NCBI RefSeq assembly: GCF_023898315.1
Contig: NC_064623.1
Location: 21,783,640-21,847,639, forward strand
Origin: Schistocerca nitens
Taxonomy: Eukaryota > Arthropoda > Insecta > Orthoptera > Acrididae
DNA: 64,000 nt
Direction of reading: 5' to 3'
Shown here: positions 33,301-44,731 of the stretch, in pieces
How the letters are laid out: the number at the start of each line of letters is the position of its first letter
Numbering within the stretch: position 1 is the stretch's first letter
The notes under the pieces: generated by a model
The model's input: the letters and a program-made list of their open reading frames with translations, nothing else
What the model was told of the DNA's origin: nothing
The model's database searches: none
Translations under genes and position numbers: made by a program

Positions 33301-34235
33301 TAGTCTGCCAAGTGAAACACTAGACATCCGAATTACCGCCGAACACTCTTCCCCCTTTTGTCTCACCTTCAGATGCACCACCGTTTCAGTCAAACGCGTT
33401 CATTGTCAGGGACTAAATGCTAATACACTTACAGTCGCAGTGGAGAGCGCACACTCCCATCCTGTGCTGGAATGTGACAGGGACGACGAACCTGATGGTT
33501 CCGAAACAATTAGAGTATCACTTTTTTATGGAATCTAGAGCTTCATAATATTACAAGCGTTTCTTGTTTTCTGCATGGGAAACGTTTTCAGAAGAAATCT
33601 GCTCACTAATCATTGAAGAACCTCCTTCCTTTAAACTACTGTAGACTGCTGGGTGCAGTATCCGTTTTTCTGAGCACTGTACGTGGACAAGGTATTTTCG
33701 TGAACTATAAGACATAACACTGTGACAAGGAATTTTAGTCTATTTTGTCACTGATAGCTGACAAAGACAATCGCAATTTTCCATCGGAAAATTACGTGGC
33801 AGCGTATATAAAAAGTGAAAAATTCTAGTAGTTTGAACAAAGTTTTCAGTTCACATATCTCAACGGAAATCAACTACCGATCAAAGCACCGCCAGTAAAA
33901 AAATTTTAAGCCCGAATTAAAATTTTACCGGCAAATTGATTGTTCGAACGAATTGCGTTCTTGCAGCCGGTCGTCAGTTGATTCATCGCGCCATATTTCT
34001 CCTGCTAGTCATCTTCACGTGAGTCATCTAATTTCAACGGAGCCTTTAATAACGGGAGTGCCAAAAGTATGTCTCCGACTTGCTTGGCTGCAAAATGCGA
34101 GTGCAGCGTTTATTGCAGTGTAGTTTTCTTTCGCAGTGCGTTTGGTCCGTATTGTCTACGCCGTACCACAATGACAACTTATTTTATGAATTACGGCCTT
34201 TCACATAAGTCATCTACTGGCGATGGCGAAAGGTC
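30331..34235. other. No gene or repeat recognised
   Basis: About 3.9 kb of unique-looking DNA with less repeat content than elsewhere. Several frames of 60-120 codons exist on both strands (for example 30663-31028 minus, 33296-33538 plus), but none has a motif, good splice sites or conserved composition that would support a gene call. Confidence 0.4.
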
Positions 34236-35071
34236 TGATATGGTTGGTTCGTTGGTTGGTTTGTTTGTTTAAAAGAAGGTGGAAGTGACCAAACTGTTAG
34301 GTCATCGGCTCCTTGTTCCAAATAAAACAATGCCCCAAGTGTGAGAGTAAAATAAACAAGACTGGCAACACAATTGGAGAGAAAGAAAAAATCACAAGAA
34401 CGACAGAAGGGCAACATACATTTAAATGGAAAAAAGGGGAGAAGAAAGTCACAGAAACGCAAGAAACAAGTAGAAGAGATTAGAATGACGAAACAGATTA
34501 CCGTGGCTGGCTGACCATGAGAAAGATGAGAAGCCAGCCTCTGCAACACATTAAAACCTCCACCCTAAAGACAAGGGGTGGAGGACAGAGGGACATAGGA
34601 CATGCACTAAAATTTGGAGGAAATGATGAAACCCACCCTCACGAGTAACACTTAAAACCACAGTGGATGAGGCGTTGTCAGATAAAATGAGTGGCAAGAA
34701 GTCCAGTAACCGAAGATTTAGTTGCAGGGCAGTCAAAGTGGGACAGTGCACCAGAATCTGGGCAACTGTCAAGAGGGCGCCGCACCGACACTTGGGTGGG
34801 TCTTTCACAGCACAGGAGGTAGCCGTGAGTCGCCCAAGTGCGTCCAATGTGGAGCCAGCAGAGGACAACTGATGCCTTGCGATAGGTCCACACATTCGTA
34901 GTCTCCCTAATATCACACAGTTCATTGTGTATACTGTTATGCAACTCCATCTCCCAAAGTCGAAAAATCCTATGGCCCAAGTCAGAACGCAGGTCAGGTT
35001 CAGATATGCCCATCCTCAAAAGCAGTTTCTGCGTAGCCTGTTTGGCCAGCCTGTTGACAATTTCGTTGGGG

Positions 35072-35142
35072 ACCACCACCACCACCACCACCACCACCAC
35101 CACCACCACCACCACCACCACCACCACCACCACCACCACCAC
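35072..35142. repeat. CAC trinucleotide microsatellite
   Basis: About 23 uninterrupted ACC/CAC units inside the D1 RNase H region. They replace the residues that in D4 read VIPGHVTILDN before KLAKQA. It gives artificial poly-His, poly-Thr, poly-Val and poly-Trp frames. Confidence 0.95.
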
Positions 35143-37594
35143 ACGGGACTCGTCCAGGGCATAGATGGACTCCTAGACGGACGCCACCAAAGGATGACTA
35201 GGGTAGCACTGGTCAATAGCTTGTAGGATGCTCAAGGAATCAGTACATAAAAGAAAGGACTCCCCAGGGCATGAACAGAGATACTTAAGTGCATGAGAAA
35301 TGGGCACCAGATCTGCAGTGAATACACTGCAGCCATCAGGTAAGAAATGGTGTTCAATATGGTCACCAAGAACATAGGCAGAGCCAACAGGACCATCATC
35401 CATCGAGCCGTCTGTGTAAACCACTTCAGATTGCTGTAACACGTCGAGAATTGGAGGAAGTTACAGCGGAGAGCTGCAGTGTTAATGGAGTCCTTAGGGC
35501 CAAGTGAAAGGTCCAGACAAAGCTGTGGCTGAGGCATACACCGTGGAGGCGTATGTGAACAGACTGCAAGTAGAGGTGGTAAAGGGGAGGACTCCAGTTT
35601 GGAGAGAAGGGACCACATGCGAACTGCAATCTTTAGTCCTGACCTGGGCCCCCAATGCGGGAGATGGACTGCTGCAGGAGGGAAAAGGAGATGGTAATTC
35701 GGATGCACAGGGGAACTACGACTCTGCTGCATAACTGGCGAGCACCTGCACACGTCTTATCTGTAATGCAGGGACACCAGCCTCCGCCAGTACACTGGTC
35801 ACCAGACTCATCCTAAAAGCTCCTGTCACTAGTTGAACCCTGCAGTGGTGCCGAACCATAAACCACACTCCTATAGTCAAGGCAGGATTGGACAAGGGCT
35901 CTGTAGAGCCACAGCAGTGTAGGGCTATCTGCACCACAATTGGTGCTCAGGCAATGCATGGCATCGAGGTGCTGCCAGCACTTCTGCTTAAGCTGACGAA
36001 GATGAGGGAGCAAAGTCAATCTAGCGTCGGAAACCAGTCCTAGAAATCGATGTCTCCACTGCAATGAGTGGATCGTCAATAAGGTAAAGTGCTGGATGAA
36101 TGGTAAGACGCTGATAGAAGTGGATGACACACGACTTTGTGGCTGAAAACGAAGCTGTGGGCTAGACCCCATGCTGCATTTTGTGGATGGCTCTCTGTAG
36201 GTGACACTCAGGAACACCAGTACTGGAGTAGCAGTACGAAATGCAAAAATCGTCTGTATAGAGAGCAGCTGAGACAGAAGGCCCAACAGCTGCTGCTAGA
36301 CCGTTTATGGCCACTAAAAATAGGGAGACACTTAATACCGAGCCCAGCAGAACTCCATTCTCCTGGCTATGGATGGAACTATGGGAGGCACCAACTTTGA
36401 CACAGAAAGAGAGACAGGAAGTTTTGGATAAAAATCTGGAGTGGGCTCCAGAGACCCCACTCATACCATGTGTCAAGATTATGATTTCGCCAGATCATGT
36501 CGTATGCTTTACATAACAAAAAAGATGGTGATCAGGTGTTTCCATATGGAAAAGGCTGTTCGGATGGCAGACTCTATGGACACATGATTATCAGTGGTAG
36601 AGTGACCCTGGTTCAAGCCACCCTGACATGGGGCCAGAAAGCCACATGACTCCAGGACCCAACCCAACCGCCAACATACCATACATTCCAGAAGCTTACA
36701 AGGAACGTTGGTGAGGCTGATGGGCCGATAGCTATCCACATCAAGCAGGTTTTTACCAGGTTTGAGTACCGGAATGATTGTGCTCTCCCGCCATTGCGAC
36801 GGAAAGACGCTACCACACCAGAAACAGTTGAAGACGAAGAGAAGATGTCGCTTGCAGTCAAATGAGAGATGTTTAATAATCCGGTTGTCGATGCGATCAG
36901 GCCCAGGAGCTGTGTTGGGGCAATGTGCAAGGGCACTGAGGAGCTCCTACTCTGTAAATGGGGCATTATAGGATTAACTGCAGTAGATAGTGAATGAGAG
37001 GACATTCCGTTCCAGCCGCCATCGGAGTGTGCAAAAGGCGGGGGGCGGGGGGGATAATTCTCTGATGCAGAGGCTTGAACAAAGTGCTTAGCAATTTCGT
37101 TTGCGTCGGTAGATAACTCGCCATTTATGGTAACACTGCAGACAGCTGTTGGGGCCTGTTACCTGAAAAGATGTTTGATCTTTCCCCATACTTGGGAAGC
37201 TAGCTTGTGGACACATCTCTCCTAACTCTCCTTCAGTTTGATAAGATAGCAAACACGGGCGGAGAGCCGTTTAAAGGCTATGAGATGCTCCAGGCAAGGG
37301 TGACACTTATGCCGCTGTAGAGCTTGCCGACACTACAATTGCCTCAGCGACTTTCGGCGACCACCAAGGGACTGCCTTATGCCTCGGGTACCCTATAGAG
37401 CGAGGGATCGCGTTTCCTGCCGCAGAAAAAATTGTGCTAGTTACCTGCTCAACTGTCACATCGATGTTACTGTGTGGGGGAGATACAGCAGTGACAGCAG
37501 AGGTTAAAGTTCCCAGTCCACATTGTTTAAAGCCCTCATCTGGGCAGGCGTCCATGTGCCTGACACTGGGGCAGTGACAGGAAGATGGGGAAGT

Positions 37595-37606
37595 GGTTAC
37601 TACCAC
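37595..37606. repeat. Target-site duplication of SINE, left copy
   Basis: GGTTACTACCAC, repeated at 37811-37822. D2 has one related copy and no SINE at this place. Confidence 0.9.
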
Positions 37607-37810
37607 CAGCCAGAGTGGTTGAGCGGTTCTAGGCGCTACAGTCTGGAACTGGGCGACTGCTATGTTCGCAGGTTCGAATCTTGCCTTGTGCATGGATGTG
37701 TTTGATATTCTTAGGTTAGTTAGGTTTAAGTAGTTGTAAGTTCTTGGGGACTGATGAACTCAGATATTAAGTCCCATAGTGCTCAGAGCCAGCCATTTGA
37801 ACCATTTTTT
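37607..37810 (+). mobile_element. tRNA-derived SINE inserted in D1
   Basis: 204-bp insertion with perfect 12-bp duplication. The head is tRNA-like, with an A box in GAGTGGTTGAGCGGTTC and a B box GGTTCGAATC at 37671-37680. The body (GGTTAGTTAGGTTTAAG, then CCCATAGTGCTCAGAGCC) is not tRNA-like, and it ends in a short T-run. RNA polymerase III transcription is expected from the A and B boxes. From memory this resembles an abundant orthopteran SINE; that is not checked. Confidence 0.9.
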
Positions 37811-37822
37811 GGTTACTACCAC
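37811..37822. repeat. Target-site duplication of SINE, right copy
   Basis: GGTTACTACCAC, matching 37595-37606. Confidence 0.9.
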
Positions 37823-38449
37823 ACAGGTCGTCATGTGCTCTCCAATGGAGAGCTGGGAGAGTCCTGGGCTGCAAATTGATAAACCAATGGCACAGGAATT
37901 ACCATGAACCACACTGAAATGTGTGGCAGCCCCAGTATTTAAGAGGCAGAGGTCGAACTGCGACAGTAAAGTTGCGAAATCTCTGCCTCTGTCAGTAAGC
38001 ATGGTACCACCCCACAAGGGGATATAGACATTAAAATCTCCCAGAAGTAGGAAAGGTTTAGCGAGTTGATCAATCATTGCAGCTAATACGTTCAGGGGTA
38101 CTGCACAATCTGGAGGAAGATATACATTGCAGACAGTTGTTTCCTGCGTTGTCATTCTGACAGCCACAGCTTCAAGAGGGGTTTGAAGGGGCATATGGTC
38201 ACTACAGACCTAGTTTAGGACATAAACGCGAACTTCACATGACACTATTACAGTCGCTACGGTTCCTGTAATATCCCTTATAACTGCAGAGGGCAGGAGT
38301 CCCCATTGCTGGGAACCAGCTTTCCTGGAGGGCAATGCAGATAGCAGGTCTAAAACTTAGTGTTTGCAGCAGCTCAGCAAAGTGGTGGAAAAAAACTGCG
38401 GCAACTCCACTGGAGTATGACATTGTGAGATTGGGAAGGCATGGAGCAT

Positions 38450-39880
38450 CCAATGAGGCAGTTTACGCCTCAGTCACCTGCTGCCACCAACGTTTTGCCT
38501 GAGCAGTCTGTATCCATTGTGTCTGAGGGTCTGGCGAGATCTAGGTCCTCAGCAGATGCCAAGATCTCCACCCCATCCTCAGCCACTGAGCTTGTAGGTT
38601 CTGGTGGGGTGTGTGCCACCGCAATTCCCTTGGTCTTAGGGGTTTTCTTTTTTTATTTTTCTTGCTGGTAGGACTACAATGGCTCAGTCTCTGGGACTGA
38701 GGATGAGTGTGAAGCCCTGCGACCAGCTGCTTTTGGGCTCTTCAGCCACTGGAGGGTGTCATCTTTCCCACTAGAAGAAACCTGGGAAGGGAGTGACCCA
38801 AGGGACCCTTTCCTAGTGAGAGAAGCTGAAGAAGACTTATGCTTCCCGACTTAGAAGTGGGAATTGACATCCCAATGGTTGGAGGGGGGGAGGGGGGGAG
38901 ATTTTCTCACGCAGTAGGTGGTGCAGGAGCAACAGGGAGGGAAATGCCCCCACCATCAAGGGGGGAAGTGTAGTCTTCCAGCTCTGAGAGGTGACCTGGG
39001 TTGGTAGAGCAGATGCCAGAACTGTTGTAGCGGCGGCGTATGATGTCATACACACAGGATGCAGGTGTTCAAATTTTCTCTTAGCCTCAGTGTACGTCAG
39101 TTGGTACAAGGTCTTTTACTCCATTTTCCTTTCTTTCTGGAGAAACCTGCAGTAAGGCAAGCAAGGCGAACAGTGCTCTTCGCAGTTGACACAGATAGGA
39201 GGCAGGGCACATTGAATATTTGGATGTGATGGGCATCCGCAATCTCAGCATGTGATGCTGCAAGTACAGTGGGAAAACATCTGGCCGAACTTCCAGCACT
39301 TAAAGCACAGCATTGGGGGAGGGATATAGGCCTTTACATCACACCGATAGACCATCACCTTTACCTTCTCGGGCAATATATCACCGTCAAAGACCCAGAT
39401 GAAGGCACTGGTGGCAACCTGATTATCCTTCAGACCCTGGTGGTCACGCCAGACGAAACCTACACCTCATCACTGTAAATTGGCATGTGGCTCATTGTCG
39501 GACTGCGAAAGAATGTTCCTGTGTAATACAATACCCTGAACCATATTTAAGCTCTTATGGTTACAGAAACATCTCCCAGCTTGTCACAAACGAGTAACTC
39601 CCGTGATGGGCAGAGGGTACTGTTTTTATCAATACTGACCCAGATCTCATTTTGGACAAGCCCTCCACCTCTCCAAACTTGTCCTAATTGTCCAACAAAA
39701 AACTGAGGCTTCATTGTCATTAAAGATTCCCCCATCAGCTCTCAAACATACAAGGTACCTGGGCAAATAAGATCTGCTGCCATCCTTAACCTGAGGTCCC
39801 TCCCACGGTATGGCCAGAGAGGAGAACGATTTGGGGTCATACTTCTGTGCATTCAATTGAGATCTTCATCACTTAGAGAC
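38450..39880 (-). pseudogene. D1 ORF1 remnant (zinc-knuckle protein)
   Basis: Shares the family B ORF1 layout. Near 39090-39300 degraded knuckles are readable across frames, followed by LTYTEAKRKFEHLHPV, which matches LSYTEAKKKYDRLHPV of family B. The N-terminal part near 39547-39880 keeps RYLVCLRADGG and MKPQFFV, matching RYLVCSRTDGG and SKPMFFV in B2. Many frameshifts. Confidence 0.75.
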
Positions 39881-40344
39881 AGAGACTGGCAGGATGGCCA
39901 TTGCCAGGAGTCCCGATGTCCCAGGGGGATGGGCATCTACCCTTGGCATACATGGGGAGTTAACAGCACAGGCATCAGCAGCGTGATCCATGTGTGGTCA
40001 GGGGGCTACAGCCAACAGGGTATATGGTGGCCCCACCACGACGGACTGGCTACAATGCTGGATATCAGGTGCAAAGAAGTTCATGGTCATCATCAACACA
40101 AATCGATAATGCATAGTGCATGGTGGAAAACATGTAGGAAGGTGTGCTCGCCCAATAGATGGAGAATTGGCAGGACTGAAGTGTGATGACAAAGTGGGCA
40201 GAAGATCTCAATGCATGATGAACAAGATGCACCTTCTGAGGCGTCCTTCCCCAATTGGCTCTATCTCCAGAAAAATTTTGAAGAATGGAGGTCAAACCCT
40301 ACAGGGGACCAACACAAAGGCCAAAAGGTGTGAAACTCCTTTTA

Positions 40345-40406
40345 GTCGCCTTGTACAACAGGCAGGAATACCTCGGGCCTATTCTAGCCCCCAGACCTGC
40401 AGGTGA
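40345..40406 (-). promoter_or_regulatory. Family B/D shared 5'-terminal segment (D1 copy)
   Basis: Reads CCCGAGGTATTCCTGCCTG and then CAAGGCGACTAAAAGGAG in transcription sense, close to B1 and B2 although the coding parts of B and D are far more different. Confidence 0.5.
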
Positions 40407-42253
40407 ATTTCTGCTGCAGAAACAATTGTGTTAGTCACCTGCTCGTCCATCATATCGATGTTACCAGATGGGGAGAGTCAACAGTGACATCTGGGGATGA
40501 AAGTTTCCCACTCCACCTAGTTTAAAGCTCATCTGGGCAGGCGTTCATGGGCCTGCCACTGGGGCAGTGAGAGGAAGATGGGGAAGTAGTCACTACCACA
40601 GGTCGTCATGTGCTCTCCAGTGGATGGATGGAGTAAGCCCTGGGCTGCGAATTTATAAACCAATCGCTGAGTAACTACCTCGAGCCAAACTAAAATGTGT
40701 GGCTGCCCCAATACTTAGGAGGCAGAGGTCGAATTTTGAATTCGACGCCTCTGCCAGTAAGCACAGTGCCACCACACAAGGGGTTAAGGGCGCTAAAATC
40801 TCCCAGAAGTAGGGAAGGTTTAGGGAATTTATCAGTTAGTGCAGCTAATACATTCAGGATTACTGCACCATCTGGAGGAAGATATACATTGCTGACAGTT
40901 ATTTCCTGCATCGTCATTCTGACAGCCACAGGGGTTTGAAGGGGCACATGTTCACTACAGACCAAGTTCAGGACAAACACAAACTCCACCTGACACTATG
41001 ATAGTCGCTATGGTTCCTGTAATATTCCTTATAGCCACAGAGGGCATCTGTCCACATTGCTGGGAACCATATTTCCTGGAGAGCAATGCAGAAAGCAAGT
41101 ATAAAGCTTAACAGTTGCTGTAGCTCAGCCAGACAGTGGAAAAAAGCGCTGCTATTCCATTGGAGGATGAAATAATGATACTGAGAAGGCATCAATCATT
41201 CAATGATGCAGTTTATGCCTCAGGGTCACCTGCTACCACCAACGTTTTGCCTGAGCAGTCTATCCATTGTGTGGGGGTCCAGTGAGACCCAGGTCCTCAG
41301 CAGACGCCAAAATTTCCACTCCATCCTCAGACATAGCTTGTAGGTGGCTGTGGTGTGGGTGCCACCGCAACTTCCTTGGTCTTGTGGGCCTTTCTCGATT
41401 TCTCTCGCTGTTCCCTGGGTTTCCAGGTCTGGGAGGATTTCACTGAAACAGTCTCCTGGACTTAGGATGCTCGTGAAGCCCTACGACTGGCTGATTTTGG
41501 GCTCTTCAGCTGCTGGCAGGTTTCATCTTTCCCACTTGCAGAAACCTGGCAAGGAAGTGACCTAAGACACCCCTTCCTAGTGAGAGGAGCTGAACAAGCC
41601 TTACACTTCTCTTGCTCGGAAGGGGGGGACTGAAATCCTCAATGGTTGGGGGTGTTGCTCATGAAGTAGGTGGTACGGAAGCAACAGGGAAGGAAGTGCC
41701 CCACCATGGATGGGGGCAGGTGTAGTCTCCCAATTCTGAGAGGCAACAGAAATTCGAGGAACGGATGGGGCAATAACTGTTCTCGTAGCGGCAGCATATG
41801 AGGAGATCATAGCTATAGGATGTAGGTGCTCAAATTTCCTCAGCCTCAGTGTAGGCCTTACGGTCCAGGGTAATATTCCACTCTTTCTGTAAAGTCATAC
41901 AGTCCAGCATGCAAGGTGAATGACGCTCTCCGCAGTTGACATAGATGGGAGGTGGGACCCATAGAGTATTGGGATGCAGTGGACATCCACAATCTCGACA
42001 GGTTGGGCTGGAAATACAGTGGGGAGAGACATAGCCCAACTTCCAGCATTTGAAACATGAGTCATATGTCTTAGCATTAATGCTAGACTGCCTGGCAGCA
42101 GACCACCAGTAAGAGATGATGTATTACACTTCATGGAGCGTCATCCATCCTGATGCCACCGACTGACTAGGGGCCCTCCCTTCGGGCGCCACCCAGCTGC
42201 AGCAAAGGCAGGAATACCTCAGGCATATTGTAACCTCCAGACGCGCAAGTGGG
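40407..42253 (-). mobile_element. D2: family D 5' fragment abutting D1
   Basis: Second family D copy in the same orientation. It contains endonuclease sequence (40407-41187: LLLGDFSALNPLCGG, IALQEIWF), ORF1 sequence (41220-42130: knuckle region with CRDCGCPLHPNT) and a 5' UTR with an internal deletion near 42200. It lacks everything 3' of the endonuclease. Base similarity to D1 is high in the overlap (for example around 40560-40800 against 37540-38050). Confidence 0.75.
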
Positions 42254-42590
42254 TGATAGGGAGTGGCAGTGTTGAGGCAATCAGCAGGTCCTGTTTCTTA
42301 GCAGACTACTTACTGTGCTTGCTCTCACTTCTCTTTAGAGGCTTGCTGGGAAGATTTCTCGAAAGCAGCTTCAGCCATAGATGAAGACCTAGAAGCTCTT
42401 TGTCCAGCAGCTTTTGACTCCTTGAGCCACTGGCGAGTGTCCACCATGGCATTAGTGGGGACGTTGCGAGAGGGCCTCAACGGACCCATTCCGCACAAGA
42501 TGAGCAAGAGGTGGCTGTTTCTTTTCTGGCAGCAGGGAGGGGACCGATGTCCCCTACGTTTGGGGGACTCATGAGGTACTGAAGCCTAGT
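42254..42590 (-). mobile_element. D3: family D ORF1 fragment abutting D2
   Basis: Matches the D1 ORF1 tail around 38700-38780: GAAGCTCTTTGTCCAGCAGC aligns with GAAGCCCTGCGACCAGCTGC, and CCTTGAGCCACTGG with TCTTCAGCCACTGG. Only about 340 bp remain. Confidence 0.5.
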
Positions 42591-42657
42591 AAATGTTATG
42601 CAACCGTTTTGTCAGCTGTTTGTGTGTATGGCGTGCTTAGTAACTACCTATAGAACT

Positions 42658-43450
42658 GATTATGATCCTACAGGACGTGTTCAATGGTAAACTTCTGCAC
42701 TACTAAATGGCTGCTTACCTCACCCCATCAGAAGCTTAAGTCCCCATGGTTGTGTACCACCAAGAGAGTATGGCCTTTCCAAAGTTAACAAACGAAGTGT
42801 TCCATTACATCTGATAGTTAGCAACATTGGAACCACTAAATATATTTAGCCATAATCTCATATGCTGAGACCCTTGGTGGGAAAATGGTCACATCACATC
42901 TGCAACTCAGCTGATTTTATCAACAGACTCTGCGCACTTTAAGCAGTTCTCATAGTTTGGTTAGTTTGGATGCTGTTATTTTACAGAGGTCCCTCTCGCA
43001 TGTTCTTTGGCACTAAGAGAGGAAACGTTTTAGGTGGACATCACTTCTGTTTCTGCATGCTCTGTCCTCGACCCAGAATATTTTTACCATACCGACGGAG
43101 TCGCCATGAGCAGCCCTATGTCCTCCTTGGTGGCCAACCTTTCTATGTAGGATTTTGAAGGGAGAGGGCTTTAATCAGTTGCCCTTAAACCAACTGTATT
43201 TTGGAGATATGTGGGCGATACTTTCATAGGGTGGCCTCATGCAGAAAATTTATGCACTTTTAGCACCATCGGAACTTCATTCGTAATACTTGGTTAAGTA
43301 TGGATGTAGAGGAAGATGGTTGTCCGCCTTTCGTAGATGTCTGTTAGACGAAAGAATGATGGCTCTCTGGGACATTCAGCTTATCGCAAGCCCACTCATA
43401 CTGACGCATTTACAAACGTCGAGTTATCACCCGTAGCAAACTATGAGCGT
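42658..43450 (+). pseudogene. Penelope-like reverse transcriptase remnant
   Basis: Readable blocks in order: DYDPTGRVQW (42658), CVPPREYGLSKVNKRSVPL (about 42740-42810), IVSNIGTTK, LRPLVGKWSHHICNSADFIN (about 42855-42920), VSLDAVI with a frameshift before FTEVPL (about 42960-43000, motif A), SPMSSLVANLSM (about 43110-43150), RYVGDTFIGWPHAEN (43205-43249, catalytic box) and LGHSAYRKPTHTD (about 43370-43408). These match the arrangement of Penelope-like reverse transcriptases. The catalytic YVDD has become YVGD and several stops intervene. Behind it, about 43733-43775 reads VKVIFRPSAKTVDL, and about 43895-43945 reads VIKESVEIRLAENLMN, both from the C-terminal half. Confidence 0.75.
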
Positions 43451-43452
43451 GC

Positions 43453-43456
<4 letters not shown>

Positions 43457-43521
<65 letters not shown>
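43457..43521. repeat. AC dinucleotide microsatellite in the Penelope remnant
   Basis: About 32 AC units directly after the YRKPTHTD block. It gives an artificial Thr-His run. Confidence 0.95.
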
Positions 43522-43525
<4 letters not shown>

Positions 43526-44583
43526 CTAGCGCCGTCTCATAGTATGCCCAAAGAGCGTGCCCACCTAACGAGTGTTTAGGAGAAATGGCTATTCCACCCA
43601 GCAGCTGAACAGGGCACTGTCAGACACCAATAACCATGAAGTGGACAAAGAACACGCCGGCTAAATCTTTACTTTGAATTCCTTTCGCGCCCAACATTTC
43701 GTTTAAAATAGCAGGACTCCTCTAAATGTAAGGTGAAAGTGATTTTTCGTCCATCAGCTAAGACTGTAGACCTTCGGGATCAGTGAAGGATGACTTGTTC
43801 GTTCTGTTTGAAACATCTTAGCCCACTATTTTGTGACACCATTTCAATGGAGAACGAAGATTCTGAGCATAGCAACATATTTTTCTATCTCAGTTATTAA
43901 AGAATCCGTGGAAATACGCCTGGCGGAAAATCTGATGAACTGCGATATTTGCTACCCACTGGGCAGTGCGTGGAACCCCTCACCTCCACGAATAGTTCCA
44001 ATATAAGACGACAGTCCGCCAGCGGCCGCGGCAAGCGGTAACTCAGGACAAACTCCGCGATTCTACCAGTGGGCGCTTCCGCCAGGAAATATGGTCCGTT
44101 TGTGATCATTCCAACGCATGCGCTGACTACTAGCAGCGCGGAACAGAGCAGCCCTTCGTCAGTATCCGACGGCTCAACTGAAGGTAACTAGCAAGTGCCC
44201 AGTAGCAATATGGGGAGATGAATTTAACGACGACCGGCTGCAAGCCCTAAATTTGTTCGAGTTCAGAACTTTTGAATCAGAAACGAACGGTAATTGTCTG
44301 GCAACGCTTTCGTACCTGTGTAACAAACGATAATTGGTTAGCAGTATAAAGTTCATAGTTTGGTGAAGGTACATTAGTTAATAAACGATCGTATAGCTTC
44401 TACCGCGCCCTTCAGTTGACACGAAAGCTTTGTGGTTGTGGGTCCGCGTCATATTCTGACGTTTTTTTCGCCGATGAAGCCAGCGTTTCTGCAACTGTTA
44501 CAGTGGCCTTCTAGACCTACTGGTTTTTGTTGTCCAGCACTCATCCATTCTCTATCCGTGCACAGCACGTGATGCTCAGAACT

Positions 44584-44628
44584 AGACCCAGAAGAAGGCC
44601 GCTGCAATCGTGGCCGAAACGTCGGTTT
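44584..44628 (+). ncRNA. Candidate hammerhead ribozyme (degenerate) of the Penelope-like element
   Basis: Stem I is AGACC (44584-44588) with GGTTT (44624-44628). The core is CAGAAGA (44589-44595), where the consensus is CTGANGA. Stem II is GGCCGC (44597-44602) with GTGGCC (44610-44615), including one G-U. GAAA (44616-44619), C and the cleavage triplet GTC (44621-44623) follow. All parts are in the right order, but T4 of the core is A and one A is unpaired before stem II, so cleavage is doubtful. Penelope-like terminal repeats are known to carry minimal hammerheads. Confidence 0.5.
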
Positions 44629-44731
44629 CTCTATAGCAGCAGTAGTTTTTACATTATGACGCGGTACCAAACCCAGAAGACTTATGTCTAAAGATAAGCA
44701 GGTTACGGATGGACTGCAGCCAGCCGCGCGG

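Larger units (their letters stand above)
34551..38424 (-). pseudogene. D1 ORF2 remnant
   Basis: The endonuclease starts near 38424 (MSYSSGV, then IALQESWF). A GDFNVYIPLWGG block lies near 38000. Reverse transcriptase pieces lie at about 35800-37000, with ENGVLLGSVLS (Pro of motif B is Leu) and YTDDF at the catalytic box (36162-36476). RNase H starts VVYTDGSMDDGPVGSAY near 35430, with CTDSLSILQAIDQC following. The C-terminal Cys-His region (34551-34925) reads CRCGALLTVAQILVHCP, with Gln in place of the usual His. Frames are broken many times. The SINE at 37607-37810 and the CAC run at 35072-35142 add to the damage. Confidence 0.8.
34236..40406 (-). mobile_element. D1: old family D I-like retrotransposon
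   Basis: Minus-strand LINE, about 6.2 kb. The 3' end near 34236 has a tail of AAC/ACC-type repeats (GGTTGGTTTGTTTGTTT on the plus strand). The 5' end at 40406 is the shared B/D terminus. It carries ORF1 and ORF2 remnants, a SINE insertion in the endonuclease region and a CAC microsatellite in the RNase H region. The 5' end abuts another family D fragment (D2) in the same orientation. No target duplication was found. Decay is much heavier than in A2 or B1, so it is older. Confidence 0.85.
42600..44700 (+). mobile_element. Penelope-like element fossil
   Basis: Plus-strand remnant holding most of a Penelope-type reverse transcriptase, traces of the following linker and endonuclease-side sequence, and a terminal region with a candidate hammerhead ribozyme. 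The order of blocks is complete and collinear, so one element decayed in place. The right end runs into sequence interrupted by B2 at 44938; the left end lies next to D3. Confidence 0.75.

Noticed and set aside
34925..35226. Poly-His, poly-Thr, poly-Val or poly-Trp protein frames
   Set aside because: Products of the CAC microsatellite inside a dead RNase H region.
37607..37690. Functional tRNA gene
   Set aside because: A and B boxes are present, but the acceptor stem and cloverleaf do not close; the unit is a SINE with target duplications.
43337..43579. Plus-strand gene with a Thr-His tail
   Set aside because: The first 25 residues belong to the Penelope reverse transcriptase remnant and the rest is the AC microsatellite.
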